In this document: piece by piece, positions 13,361 through 13,394 of the stretch
How positions within the stretch are numbered: position 1 is the stretch's first letter
How the letters are laid out: every line of letters begins with the position of its first letter
Assembly: GCA_934190685.1 (NCBI GenBank)
Contig: CAKPTK010000063.1
Coordinates: forward strand, 1 to 13,394
Length of the DNA: 13,394 bases
Direction: 5' to 3'
DNA from: an uncultured Prevotella sp.
GTDB lineage: Bacteria; Bacteroidota; Bacteroidia; Bacteroidales; Bacteroidaceae
Notes under the pieces: generated by a model
The model's input: the letters and a program-made list of their open reading frames with translations, nothing else
Told to the model about the DNA's origin: nothing
Database searches by the model: none
Translations under genes and position numbers: made by a program

Positions 13361-13394
13361 GGGCGTTTAGCTCAGCTGGTTTAGAGCATCTGCC
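13361..13394 (+). tRNA. tRNA, 5' half only (cut by the right edge)
   Basis: GGGCGTT is a 7-base acceptor 5' strand, followed by TA, a D-arm (GCTC, loop AGCTGGTTTA, GAGC) and the start of the anticodon stem (ATCTGCC). The anticodon lies outside the window. The sequence resembles Bacteroidota tRNA-Val(TAC) as I remember it, but the identity cannot be proven from this half. Confidence 0.85.

Overview
The window looks like a chromosomal stretch of a Bacteroidota species, most likely Prevotella or Segatella. Three things point there. Several promoters fit the Bacteroidales pattern (TTTG, about 19-20 bases, then TAnnTTTGC). Genes lack clear Shine-Dalgarno sites. The genes are homologous to families typical of gut or oral Bacteroidales, including secreted pectin enzymes and a type IX-secretion-like C-terminal tail. 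The genus is an inference; there is no rRNA in the window.

Layout. The left edge (1-298) holds a possible minus-strand gene running off the window, a perfect 14-bp inverted repeat and a minus-strand promoter. A plus-strand promoter (299-330) then drives a secreted right-handed beta-helix protein of the DUF4957/DUF5123 type. Its signal peptide (from 363) and body (467-1993) are in different frames, separated by a run of ten C residues. A strong terminator follows at 2007-2050. A second promoter (about 2109) starts a tight five-gene plus-strand run: a HAD phosphatase, a fosmidomycin-resistance-type MFS transporter, a Nim-like flavin protein, an O6-alkylguanine-DNA alkyltransferase and a large PL1 pectate lyase. 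The lyase start overlaps the alkyltransferase stop (ATGA). A bidirectional terminator (7130-7172) separates this run from a convergent minus-strand gene for a small secreted protein of unknown function (7195-7749). From the divergent intergenic region at 7750-7998, a plus-strand pair is read rightward: a GH2-family glycosidase (7999-11046) and, 3 bases later, a PL10 pectate lyase fused to a CE8-type pectin methylesterase (11050-13143). A terminator ends this unit, and a tRNA gene with its own consensus promoter is cut by the right edge.

How the genes work together. PL1 and PL10 would cleave polygalacturonate by beta-elimination. The CE8 module would remove methyl esters that block such lyases. 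The beta-helix protein may bind or process pectic material at the cell surface, and the GH2 enzyme may trim a side-chain sugar. No susC/susD pair, sensor-regulator, GH28, GH105 or intracellular uronate pathway gene lies in the window, so this is at most part of a pectin utilisation system.

The most notable observation is the C10 tract immediately after the beta-helix protein's signal peptide. One added C would join signal and body into one 543-residue protein. This is either a contingency (phase-variation) switch or a homopolymer sequencing error, and the sequence alone cannot decide.
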